Shown: positions 51,299-58,755 of the stretch, piece after piece
Position numbering within the stretch: the first letter of the stretch is position 1
How the letters are laid out: every line of letters begins with the position of its first letter
Assembly (NCBI RefSeq): GCF_900108345.1
Contig: NZ_FNVV01000013.1
Span: 718,944 to 782,943 of the forward strand
DNA length: 64,000 nucleotides
Source: Bacteroides ndongoniae
GTDB lineage: Bacteria > Bacteroidota > Bacteroidia > Bacteroidales > Bacteroidaceae
Reading direction: 5' to 3'
Program-made: the position numbers and the translations under genes
The notes under the pieces: model-generated
The model's database searches: none
Told to the model about the DNA's origin: nothing
What the model saw: only the letters and a program-made list of their open reading frames with translations

Positions 51299-51332
51299 AC
51301 GGGCTGCAACTGGCAGTTCCAGTTCAGCCCGT
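51299..51332 (-). terminator. Terminator of the five-gene unit 51366-52771
   Basis: ACGGGCTG-c-AACTGG (51299-51313) pairs with CCAGTT-c-AGCCCGT (51319-51332), followed on the minus strand by TTCTTTTCTC. Confidence 0.85.
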
Positions 51333-51365
51333 AAAAGTACATCGGAGGTCTCTTGCCTGTTCCCG

Positions 51366-51623
51366 TCAGAAATGGGCTACCATAATCCGATGTTTGAAAA
51401 TTCTGTTTTTATTGCTCGGTCGCCGTTGGTTTATCCAGATATGGTGTGCTCCGTATCCGAATATGAAATACTCATCGAGCGGGGTTTCGTTCTTCAAGCG
51501 TTCCATACTTGCACGAAGTTCGGTTTCATCGACTGAAAGAAGAATCGTGTTCATGATTCGGAAATAGATTTCTTCCGCTTCATCGCTATAGCGGCAAAAG
51601 ACGTGTTCGATTGTTACATTCAT
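51366..51623 (-). CDS. Hypothetical 85-residue protein
   Basis: The start at 51623 (MNVTIEHVFCRYSDEAEEIY) is preferred to an upstream Met, because it follows the previous stop by 4 nt. It has helices with many acidic residues and ends basic (RPSNKNRIFKHRIMVAHF). No family is recognised. It is the last gene of a five-gene unit led by hairpin block 10. Confidence 0.65.
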   Translation of the reverse strand: MNVTIEHVFCRYSDEAEEIYFRIMNTILLSVDETELRASMERLKNETPLDEYFIFGYGAHHIWINQRRPSNKNRIFKHRIMVAHF

Positions 51624-51627
51624 AGTT

Positions 51628-51924
51628 CTATTGGTTTGATTGAGGTGTTTCGGGTACATTAGTCATTATTGATTCTCCGTCTTGATTGAAAATCTCTATT
51701 GTCGGGTTGCCGTCGTTTTCTTCGGGGAGCATGAATTCCGATGTATCGGTCAATGCTTGCCACTCTTCATAGCAAAGACGGTTGTCAATGATGTTCGACA
51801 CGTCCTCACAGTTCCATGAGCGGACGATTGCCTCGGCTTCTTCGTAACTATTTGCTTTCACACTGAAATAATCCCGTTCCCAACTTGTAACCTTACGGTC
51901 TTGATAAAATTTGTATTTTCCCAT
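51628..51924 (-). CDS. Hypothetical acidic 98-residue protein
   Basis: Starts MGKYKFYQDRKVTSWERDYF. Residues 15-45 (FSVKANSYEEAEAIVRSWNC) form a compact strand-helix resembling the N-terminus of small antirestriction or PRTRC-like proteins, without a clear match. The second half is acidic (LPEENDGNPTIEIFNQDGE). It may be an anti-defence protein by context only. Confidence 0.65.
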   Translation of the reverse strand: MGKYKFYQDRKVTSWERDYFSVKANSYEEAEAIVRSWNCEDVSNIIDNRLCYEEWQALTDTSEFMLPEENDGNPTIEIFNQDGESIMTNVPETPQSNQ

Positions 51925-51936
51925 TATCCTTGTTTT

Positions 51937-52269
51937 TTAACTGTTTACTTCTACAATATCCTCGATTCTGCCATATAGTATCGAGCGTAATGCTGTTTTG
52001 TCAGTAGCATAATACTCGTGAATACTTCCGTACTGTTTGACGAAATACCGTTTGAGAACGTCGGAAAAGTCAAAGTGATAACCGCTCAAGGCAATTCCAC
52101 GTTTGAAATAAATGCTCTCTCGCACGTTACGGGTAATCCAGTTTTTTTCTTCCCGGTTTAACTTGCCTCCGTTATTCAGGTGTACCCGCAATTTGTAAAC
52201 CTTGCTGTCCTGTAATATCTCCAGTTCGGGAATGTCCCATTTGACGAATTTTGTTGCTATCTGTATCAT
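51937..52269 (-). CDS. Hypothetical 110-residue protein
   Basis: Starts MIQIATKFVKWDIPELEILQ. The mid part (LNREEKNWITRNVRESIYFK) is helical, followed by aromatic strands (SGYHFDFSDVLKRYFVKQYG). It resembles small polyvalent-protein-associated domains of Bacteroides mobile elements, with no defined function. Middle gene of the unit led by hairpin block 10. Confidence 0.65.
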   Translation of the reverse strand: MIQIATKFVKWDIPELEILQDSKVYKLRVHLNNGGKLNREEKNWITRNVRESIYFKRGIALSGYHFDFSDVLKRYFVKQYGSIHEYYATDKTALRSILYGRIEDIVEVNS

Positions 52270-52283
52270 ACGTTTGCTATCGT

Positions 52284-52460
52284 TTAATCATGGATAACCA
52301 CTTCATCACGGTATTCTGAAATTTCCTTGCCGCTTTCAAGGCAGACAACTATGGTATTGCCATAGTCGCCCACAATTGTGCCTTCCGTGTAACCTTTATA
52401 TGGATCGTGTAGCGTGCAGGATAAGCCGATAATATCGCTGTCTTCTTCGTATTCGTACAT
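52284..52460 (-). CDS. Hypothetical acidic 58-residue protein
   Basis: Reads MYEYEEDSDIIGLSCTLHDP then YKGYTEGTIVGDYGNTIVVC and ends EVVIHD. It is rich in acidic residues and beta-strand pattern, and may fold as a small barrel. It lies 14 nt upstream of the 51937 gene and 17 nt downstream of the 52478 gene, in the same orientation, which supports coding. Confidence 0.65.
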   Translation of the reverse strand: MYEYEEDSDIIGLSCTLHDPYKGYTEGTIVGDYGNTIVVCLESGKEISEYRDEVVIHD

Positions 52461-52477
52461 AGTGAATGTGTTTTAGG

Positions 52478-52771
52478 TTACAGTTTGATGTTCCATTTGC
52501 CTTGCGAGAATATCCGAAAGCTCACGTATTCGTCCTCTAACTCGTATGTCAGTATGCGGATATAGATTTTGTCTTTGGCTGCCAAAGAGGCTACCAGTTC
52601 ATCAATTTCTTTTTCCGGGTATTCCCAACGGGAAGAAAATTCGGCATCTACCGTGTCGCCATACCGGTTGACAAGGCCGTTGAAATTATCGTCCAGAAAT
52701 GCCTCTATCTTATCGAGGTCCTGTTTGTTTTCCGTACTTGCGTGGAAAATGTTTGTTGCATAGTTTGCCAT
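52478..52771 (-). CDS. Hypothetical 97-residue protein, first gene after hairpin block 10
   Basis: The start at 52771 (MANYATNIFHASTENKQDLD) is chosen because the longer frame extends into the non-coding block. Conserved-looking W-E-Y-P and D-N-F-N-G-L-V-N-R segments are followed by a strand-rich half (KIYIRILTYELEDEYVSFRI) with a FSQGKW end. It is acidic. It heads a five-gene leftward unit and has the AAACTTAAAATTCAGAG leader shared with other units. Confidence 0.7.
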   Translation of the reverse strand: MANYATNIFHASTENKQDLDKIEAFLDDNFNGLVNRYGDTVDAEFSSRWEYPEKEIDELVASLAAKDKIYIRILTYELEDEYVSFRIFSQGKWNIKL

Positions 52772-53020
52772 AACTCTGAATTTTAAGTTTTCTTTTTTCC
52801 CTCTTGTAGCATCTGCTACTTTCGGGTTTGATTTAATTATGTCGCCTCGAAAGGTGTCATGGCTCTTTATGCAAGGTTTCACGATTAAATACTACCCGCG
52901 CGAAGCGGAGGGTGGAGATTTTGTCGTGAACCGTCAGGCTTTGACCTTGCATACAAGAAAGACATGACAAGTACCTTTGCGACACAATTCATATCAGGCA
53001 GCCCGAAAGCGGATGTGCGA
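52772..53020. repeat. Long direct repeat, copy 2 (block 10 leader)
   Basis: Partner of 50881-51140; see that entry for the comparison. The matched region ends just right of the -7 box, after the GGCAGCCCGAAAGC stretch. Confidence 0.85.
52834..52992. promoter_or_regulatory. Hairpin block 10: candidate single-stranded-DNA promoter (Frpo-like)
   Basis: Nearly identical to block 9 over more than 200 nt. The right arm holds TACCTTTG (52972-52979), and the arms pair over about 60 nt: GTCGC, AAAGGT, TCATG, TATGCAAGGT, then GGTTTCACGA/TCGTGAACC. One left-arm change relative to block 9 (GGTTTTACG to GGTTTCACG) improves pairing with the unchanged right arm. It would drive the five genes 52771-51366. 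Confidence 0.85.
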
Positions 53021-53295
53021 ACACAGGGAAGGGAAGAACTCGTATAAAAGGTTGATGGCTTATAAAAAGGGGGTGCAGCGAAAAGAAAAATATACCGTAG
53101 AATGTTTTCTCTTTGTGCTGTACAATAGGGAACGGAGTATTTTAATGAAGTCTGGGAGAAGGTTTAGTTTAGTCCGTTAGCCTATATATATGCTAAATCA
53201 AAGTAAACTATATTTAGGCAGACAAATTTGCCTGCCTATAAGTTTTTCCTTACCTTTGTATGAACTAAAGAAGACTTGTTTTTCTTTTGGCTGCA

Positions 53296-53466
53296 ATGGC
53301 TCTTGGAAGCTCAAATGTAACTGTCGAACGAGGAAAAAAATTCTGGAAGGAAGCTGTTCAAGAAGTCCCGATTATAAGCAAGTGCAAGGAAAGAAACAGA
53401 GTGAAAACAAAAAATCGGGAAATGACTTTAATTAGCAATTTTGTTTCTTATTTGTTCCTCAATTAA
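53296..53466 (+). CDS. Possible 56-residue protein or degraded signal-peptide gene
   Basis: ATG 53296 gives MALGSSNVTVERGKKFWKEA, then a basic region ending SYLFLN. Immediately upstream and in frame, but past a stop, the codons read RRLVFLLAA, so the original gene probably began further left with a signal peptide (RRLVFLLAAMALGSS). A good promoter (TACCTTTG at 53251-53258) precedes it. It looks like a decayed exported-protein gene. Confidence 0.35.
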   Translation: MALGSSNVTVERGKKFWKEAVQEVPIISKCKERNRVKTKNREMTLISNFVSYLFLN

Positions 53467-53469
53467 AAT

Positions 53470-53800
53470 CATAAAATTTTCAATAATTTGATTTTCAGAC
53501 TATTACATGTAGTATTTTTGAGGAATTAAATTTATTGCCAATAATGTTATACCATCAACGGAATCCGCCATCGTCCTCTCCGGCCGTCCATTCTCCCTGC
53601 CCACTCGCCTTCACAAGTTGAGACCCGTTTTGCCCGGTTGCCCGAGCCACGACTTCGGGCCGCTTGAGTTGCGGGAACAGGGCAGTTTATCGGCAATGGC
53701 GGCATTGCATACAATAAATTCAAATATACAAAAATATTCGGGAGGCGCAGGCTTCCGCTCCGGATTTAACATTTCGAACGGTGCGGAAGAGAAAACAAGA
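53470..53800. other. Non-coding interval before the excision operon
   Basis: AT-rich left half with no frame supported; the right half is GC-rich and contains a CCCGA/TCGGG stem near 53642-53660. It may contain a junction between two elements, since base composition changes at about 53560. Confidence 0.4.
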
Positions 53801-53844
53801 GCGGCTTCGCCCGTGCTTGAATGCCGGGCAGAGCCGCCTTTTTT
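53801..53844 (+). terminator. Rho-independent terminator upstream of the excision operon
   Basis: GCGGC with an inner GCCCG pairs with CGGGC and GCCGC, then TTTTTT (53839-53844). It would insulate the operon from upstream transcription. Confidence 0.85.
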
Positions 53845-53895
53845 GCGCCCGTATGCGGGGAAAACAAGGGGCGGCGGGAGGAAAACGGAAAAAAT

Positions 53896-53925
53896 CATTC
53901 CATACCCTTCCCATACTATGGAATG
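53896..53925 (+). promoter_or_regulatory. Candidate operator of the excision operon
   Basis: A perfect inverted repeat CATTCCATA (53896-53904) and TATGGAATG (53917-53925), 12-nt spacer, lies about 20 nt upstream of the weak -7-like GACCTTTG (53942-53949) and 54 nt before the first gene. In CTnDOT the excision operon is switched on by RteC binding an inverted repeat just upstream of its promoter; this site is in the equivalent place. No rteC gene is in the window. Confidence 0.5.
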
Positions 53926-53978
53926 CGGCTGCGGCGGATTGCAGACCTTTGCACCGTAATCATTAAGAAATAACAGTT

Positions 53979-54467
53979 ATGGACACAATGACAATGGAAC
54001 AAGCCCGTGGCAGGACGGGTGCGGGAAACGGCGGCAAGACCGGGCGGAAAACCGTCAGGGGGAAAGACCCGGAGACCGTGGCGCAGGAGCAGTTCGAGGC
54101 ATGGATGCAACGCATCATGGAGCGGTTTGACCGTCAGGACAAAATCATCTCGGTGCTGATAAACAAGGATGCCGCCGGGGTGAAGTACATGGACGGGGAA
54201 CGGCTGTATGACAACCAGGACCTGTGCGAGATGCTGCGCACCAGCAAGCGGTCGCTGCAACGCTTCCGCAGCGAGTACGGGCTGCGCTACCGGAAAATCA
54301 GCCGCAAGAGCTACTACAAGGAGTCGGACGTGCTGGAGTTCATCAGCCGGAACATGGAGGAGGTTGTGCAGGACGGCGAGAAGGTGCTGAAGATGAAGGA
54401 GGAGGCGAAGAGGAAACCGGACAAGGCGAAGAGAAAAGGCGGGAAGCGTGTGGCGGGACACCGCTGA
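53979..54467 (+). CDS. HTH excisionase-type protein (Xis-like) of a CTnDOT-type element
   Basis: A 162-residue protein. A low-complexity basic N-terminus is followed by a coiled segment (QEQFEAWMQRIMERFDRQDK) and a MerR-like winged helix (GERLYDNQDLCEMLRTSKRS, SEYGLRYRKISRKSYYKESD), typical of small DNA-bending excisionases in Bacteroides conjugative transposons. The tail is KR-rich. It is the first gene before the DUF4099/DUF3945 protein and topoisomerase III, the gene order of the CTnDOT excision region (xis2c-xis2d-orf3-exc). A second Xis gene is not seen. Confidence 0.8.
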   Translation: MDTMTMEQARGRTGAGNGGKTGRKTVRGKDPETVAQEQFEAWMQRIMERFDRQDKIISVLINKDAAGVKYMDGERLYDNQDLCEMLRTSKRSLQRFRSEYGLRYRKISRKSYYKESDVLEFISRNMEEVVQDGEKVLKMKEEAKRKPDKAKRKGGKRVAGHR

Positions 54468-54650
54468 GAGTATATCGCAAAGGCGAAAAGAAGGAAAAAA
54501 GGGATGCATGGGCAGAGTCCCGGCAGTCCCGGCATCCCGCCCCGCCCAATGTTTGCGGACATGGGCAAAGGGAAAGCGATACGACAAGAAAACGGATAAG
54601 CGGCGCAAGCCGTAGTGTTAATAATCAATTAAAATTAAAAAACATCGAAA

Positions 54651-56363
54651 ATGGAACAGAAAAAGAAAAACGAGAAAGACGTGCTGGTCGTCCGCGACGA
54701 GAAGACGGGCGAAATCAGCGTAGTAGCCGGGCTGGACAGCAAGGGTTATCCGAAGACGGCTCCAGCAAAGGCAGAACACTCGCAGGACTTCCTGCGCTTC
54801 GACCGCCACGGCGACATGGTGGATAACTTCTTCAGGAACTTCTACCGCCAGTGCAAGGAGCCGACACGCTTCGGCTTCTACCGGGTGGCGGCGGACATGG
54901 CAGATGCGGTGCTGCCGGTCATCAAGGATTTGCTGAAAGACCCTGCGGCAAATGCGGAAATGCTCGCGGCGCACAAGGTGGACACTTCTGAATACCAGCG
55001 ACAGGCGGCGGAAACGCTTGCCGGAGGACAGACCCCGGAAACGGAGGAGGCGAAAAGAGAAAATGCCGAGACGGAGGCTGTGGAACAGCTGGCTGCGGAG
55101 GAGGCGAAAAAAGAGAATACTGACGAAAATAGTGTACAACAAAAAACAGATGAGACAATGGAAGAACTGAAACAAGAACAGGGCGTACAGCCGTCCCAAG
55201 AGGGCGGAACGCCGACGGAACAGGTACAGGAACCGGCACAGGAGCAACAGCAACAGAAGCCGGAGAAGCAGAACCTGATAGCGGATGACCAAGTGGACTG
55301 GGAAGAGCTGCGCAAGTGCGGCATTGACAGGGAAAAGCTTTCAGAAAAGGATTTGAAAGCCCTGATGAATTACGGCAAGACGGGGCTGGTGACGGTGAAG
55401 CCGACCTTCGGCTACGAGAGCTACGAGCTGCAAGCCCGCCTCTCATTCCAAAAAACGGAGGACGGCAAGCTGAAACTCACTCCGCATTTCATCCGTGACG
55501 CGCCAAGGCTGGATGTTCCCTATAAGGGCTATTCCTTTACAGATGAGGACAGGAACAACCTGAAACACACGGGAAATCTGGGCAAGATGGTGAGCGTGGC
55601 GGATGAGAGGACCGGCGAGTTCCGCCCCTCGTACATCAGCATCGACCGCCTGACGAATGAAATCGTGGATGTTCCGGCGAACAAGGTGCGCATCCCGGAC
55701 AAAATCGGGCTGACCCCCGTGTCATCGGCGGAGAAGGACATCCTGCGTGCCGGGCTTGCCTTGCCCAAGGAAGTGACGCTCAAGAACGGGCGTAAGTTCC
55801 ATGCCCTGCTCCAAGTGAACGCCGACAAGCGCGATGTGGAGTTCGTGCCGGGACAGAAAAATCAGAATCAGGCACAACGGCTGGCGGACAGCAGGCGGGG
55901 GCAAAACAATGACCCGTCCGACACGCAGCAGAACCAAGGGAACGAAAGCGACGGGAAGCGGCAACGCCGCAACCGCTCGTGGACGAATGAGGACGGCAGC
56001 ATCCGTCCCATCAAAAAATGGAAAGACGACACATTTACCGAACAGCAAATCAAGGATTACGTGGCGGGCAAGACGGTGGTGCTTGCCAACGCGAAGGACG
56101 ACCAAGGGCAGCCCTGCACGAAGTACCTGAAGTTCAGCTTCGAGAAAGGGCGTCCGCTGACCTACTCGCAGAATCCCGACCTTGCGCAGACCGTCACCCC
56201 GTCGAACGAGAGCAGGACGCAGCTTGCCGTGAACAACGAGGGCAAGACCAACGAGGCCACCAAGCACGTGAAGGAGCCGTTGCAGCAGGGTCAGACCGCA
56301 CCAAAGGACGAAACCCAGCAGAAACGGCAGACAAGAAAATCCAAAGGTGTGAAGGTGTCCTGA
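54651..56363 (+). CDS. DUF4099/DUF3945 protein (orf3-type) of the excision operon
   Basis: A 570-residue protein. Residues about 35-125 (DFLRFDRHGDMVDNFFRNFY, RVAADMADAVLPVIKDLLKD) form a Bacteroides element domain; 125-205 is a low-complexity E/Q linker containing EEAKRENAE and EEAKKENTD repeats; residues about 205-290 are DUF4099-like (KCGIDREKLSEKDLKALMNY) and 290-540 carry two DUF3945-like modules (LNEV-type VDVPANKVRIPDKIGLTPVS, KEVTLKNGRKFHALLQV). It corresponds in place to orf3 of the CTnDOT excision operon, whose molecular role is not known. Confidence 0.85.
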   Translation: MEQKKKNEKDVLVVRDEKTGEISVVAGLDSKGYPKTAPAKAEHSQDFLRFDRHGDMVDNFFRNFYRQCKEPTRFGFYRVAADMADAVLPVIKDLLKDPAANAEMLAAHKVDTSEYQRQAAETLAGGQTPETEEAKRENAETEAVEQLAAEEAKKENTDENSVQQKTDETMEELKQEQGVQPSQEGGTPTEQVQEPAQEQQQQKPEKQNLIADDQVDWEELRKCGIDREKLSEKDLKALMNYGKTGLVTVKPTFGYESYELQARLSFQKTEDGKLKLTPHFIRDAPRLDVPYKGYSFTDEDRNNLKHTGNLGKMVSVADERTGEFRPSYISIDRLTNEIVDVPANKVRIPDKIGLTPVSSAEKDILRAGLALPKEVTLKNGRKFHALLQVNADKRDVEFVPGQKNQNQAQRLADSRRGQNNDPSDTQQNQGNESDGKRQRRNRSWTNEDGSIRPIKKWKDDTFTEQQIKDYVAGKTVVLANAKDDQGQPCTKYLKFSFEKGRPLTYSQNPDLAQTVTPSNESRTQLAVNNEGKTNEATKHVKEPLQQGQTAPKDETQQKRQTRKSKGVKVS

Positions 56364-56514
56364 TTGCCGCCACTAAATCCATCCGACAATAATCAACGGA
56401 TTGAAACGGGGAGCATACACCGCCCTGTACCGCATATCCCACGGACAAGGCCGTGCCCCGTTTCATTCCCACCCGAAGAAACAAGAGTATCAACAAAATT
56501 AAATAGAAAAAGAC

Positions 56515-58617
56515 ATGATTACCATATTGGCAGAAAAACCGAGCGTCGCCCGTGAGATAGCACGGATTGTCGGCGCGATGAAGAAAGAAGAAGGGTATTT
56601 CACCGGAAACGGCTACCACGTGACATGGGCATTGGGACATCTGGTACAGCTCGCCATGCCCGACGGGTACGGAATCAAGGGCTTCCGGCGCGACAGCCTG
56701 CCCGTCATCCCCGAAAGGTTCGAGCTTGTTCCCCGTCAGGAGAAGACGGACAAGGGCTACAAGGCGGACGCTGCGGCGGTGAAACAGATTAAAGTGGTAA
56801 CCAAGCTGTGGAACGAGAGCGACAGTATTATCGTGGCAACTGACTGCGCCCGTGAAGGAGAATTGATATTCAGGTACCTGTATGCCTATACTGGCTGTAC
56901 CTTGCCCTTTCAAAGACTGTGGATAAGCTCGCTGACCGATGCCGCCATCCGCAAGGGATTGAAGGAACTGAAGGACGGTCACGAGTACGACAACCTCTAC
57001 CAAGCCGCCAAAGCCCGGAGCGAAGCCGACTGGCTGGTGGGCATCAACGGCACGCAGGCATTGACCGTCGCCGCCGGACGGGGCACGTATTCCGTAGGGC
57101 GTGTGCAGACACCCACGCTGGCGATGGTCTGCAAGCGTTTCTGGGAGAACAAGCGTTTCACGCCCGAACCGGTACACCAACTGCATTTCTCCACCCCGTC
57201 GGTGAGCGTGAATGAGATTGTAAAGTTCGCCTCGGTGGAGAAATGGAAAGACAAGGAGGAAGCCGTCGCATTATATAATAAGGTAAAGGCACAAATGGCG
57301 GCAACCGTTGTCAAAGTCGAAAAGAAAGAGAAGGTGGAGAACCCTCCATTATTATATGACTTAACTACACTTCAAAAGGAGGCGAACACGAAGCACGGCT
57401 TCACGGCGGAACAGACGCTCGACCTCGTGCAGAAGCTCTATGAGGCGAAGCTCGTCACCTATCCGAGAACGTCGAGCCGCTACATCCCTGAGGATGTGTT
57501 TGCCGAAGTACCCCTGCTGTTCGACAGGCTTTCCTCTCATTCATCGTTTGCAGATAAAATCGAAAGCATGGGTGAATTGAACCGCCGCAGCGTGGACGCC
57601 TCGAAAGTGACCGACCACCATGCGCTGTTGGTTACACCCAACCGTCCGATGGCACTCTACAAGAACGAGCAGCTCATCTACGACATGATTGTGGGGCGCA
57701 TGATTGAGGCATTTTCCCCGGAGTGCGTCAAGGACACGACCACCGTCCGTGCGGAGTGCGAAGGCGTGGCGTTTGAAACCAAAGGGTGCATCGTCCGCAA
57801 GGCGGGCTGGCGTTCGGTCTATGGCGAGGACAGGGAGGACACCGTACTGCCCGACTGGAAGGAGGGCGACACGCTGTCGATGAACGGCTGCACGATGAGT
57901 TCGGGCATGACCCGTCCGAAGCCGCTGCACACGGAAAGCACCCTGCTGGCGGCAATGGAGACCGCCGGACGCGAGGGCATGGAGGACGAGGAAGCGCGGC
58001 AGGCGTTGAAGGACTGCGGCATCGGCACGCCCGCCACCCGTGCCGCCATCATCGAGACCCTGCTCCGGCGCGAATACATGGTGCGCGTGAAGAAATCGCT
58101 CGTGCCGACGGAGAAAGGGCTTGCCTTGTATTCCATCGTGAAAGGCATGGACATCGCCGACGTGGAAATGACCGGGCGCTGGGAGTCGGAACTGGCGGAG
58201 ATAGAAAAAGGCAGGACACCGCACGAGGCTTTCCTGCGTGACATCGAGGGCTACACCCGCAAGATAACCACGGAACTGCTCGCCTGCGACAAAATCTTTG
58301 GTCACAAGGCATCGGGCTGCGCCTGCCCCAAGTGCGGCACGGGCACGATGCAGTTCTACGGCAAGGTGGTGCGCTGCGACAACCCGGACTGCGCCCTGCC
58401 GGTGTTCCGCCAGATAGCGGGCAGGACGCTCACCGACACGGAAATGACCGACCTGCTGGCAAAAGGGAGGACGGGTGTCCTCAGCGGCTTCAAGAGCAAA
58501 CAGGGCAAGCCGTTCAGCGCGGCGGTCGCCTTCGATGCGGATTTCAACACCGTGTTCGAGTTTCCGGAGGCGAAAAGAACAAGAAAAGGGACAAACATGA
58601 AAGGAAGAAGAAAATAA
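56515..58617 (+). CDS. topB: DNA topoisomerase III (Exc-type) of the excision operon
   Basis: A 700-residue type IA topoisomerase. The Toprim domain opens MITIILAEKPSVAREIARIV-like (TILAEKPSVAREIARIVG) and includes ATDCAREGELIFRY; the active-site tyrosine is in VTYPRTSSRYIPED. A C-terminal zinc module (CPKCGTGTMQFYGKVVRCDNP) and a basic tail (RTRKGTNMKGRRK) follow. In CTnDOT the equivalent Exc has topoisomerase activity and is needed for excision in vivo although its activity is dispensable in vitro. It lies 151 nt after orf3; an AAACGGGG/CCCCGTTT inverted repeat spans that gap. Confidence 0.93.
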   Translation: MITILAEKPSVAREIARIVGAMKKEEGYFTGNGYHVTWALGHLVQLAMPDGYGIKGFRRDSLPVIPERFELVPRQEKTDKGYKADAAAVKQIKVVTKLWNESDSIIVATDCAREGELIFRYLYAYTGCTLPFQRLWISSLTDAAIRKGLKELKDGHEYDNLYQAAKARSEADWLVGINGTQALTVAAGRGTYSVGRVQTPTLAMVCKRFWENKRFTPEPVHQLHFSTPSVSVNEIVKFASVEKWKDKEEAVALYNKVKAQMAATVVKVEKKEKVENPPLLYDLTTLQKEANTKHGFTAEQTLDLVQKLYEAKLVTYPRTSSRYIPEDVFAEVPLLFDRLSSHSSFADKIESMGELNRRSVDASKVTDHHALLVTPNRPMALYKNEQLIYDMIVGRMIEAFSPECVKDTTTVRAECEGVAFETKGCIVRKAGWRSVYGEDREDTVLPDWKEGDTLSMNGCTMSSGMTRPKPLHTESTLLAAMETAGREGMEDEEARQALKDCGIGTPATRAAIIETLLRREYMVRVKKSLVPTEKGLALYSIVKGMDIADVEMTGRWESELAEIEKGRTPHEAFLRDIEGYTRKITTELLACDKIFGHKASGCACPKCGTGTMQFYGKVVRCDNPDCALPVFRQIAGRTLTDTEMTDLLAKGRTGVLSGFKSKQGKPFSAAVAFDADFNTVFEFPEAKRTRKGTNMKGRRK

Positions 58618-58674
58618 ATGACTACTTTTTGATAAAGTAAGCAGCATCTCGGAATAAAAATAAGCGAACTTATT

Positions 58675-58704
58675 TTGTTCTCCCCTCGATTTGCATTACT
58701 TTTG
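58675..58704 (+). promoter_or_regulatory. Promoter of the DUF1896/methylase-helicase operon
   Basis: TTG (58675-58677), 19 nt, TACTTTTG (58697-58704), an excellent match to the Bacteroidales consensus. The leader to the first gene is about 220 nt and contains a terminator hairpin. Confidence 0.8.
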
Positions 58705-58755
58705 CCACTGATTCATGGAATAATCTGTTTCAATTCGTTGATACTGTTTATTTAC

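Noticed and set aside
12305..53000. GTACCTTTGC in several blocks resembles the GTANNTTTGC core of CTnDOT attachment sites
   Set aside because: The core coincides with the TAnnTTTG promoter box; other blocks have GAACTTTGC or TAACTTTGC at the same structural position, and no element end lies there.
12305..53000. Reading the + strand TAnnTTTG boxes as ordinary rightward promoters
   Set aside because: Except for block 4 (invertase gene), no rightward gene follows; they would transcribe into the terminators of the next leftward unit. Kept as a possible secondary activity only.
53040..53240. Short purine-rich repeats near 53043-53072 as a CRISPR-like array
   Set aside because: Only two short TATAAAA-GG units with no spacer regularity.
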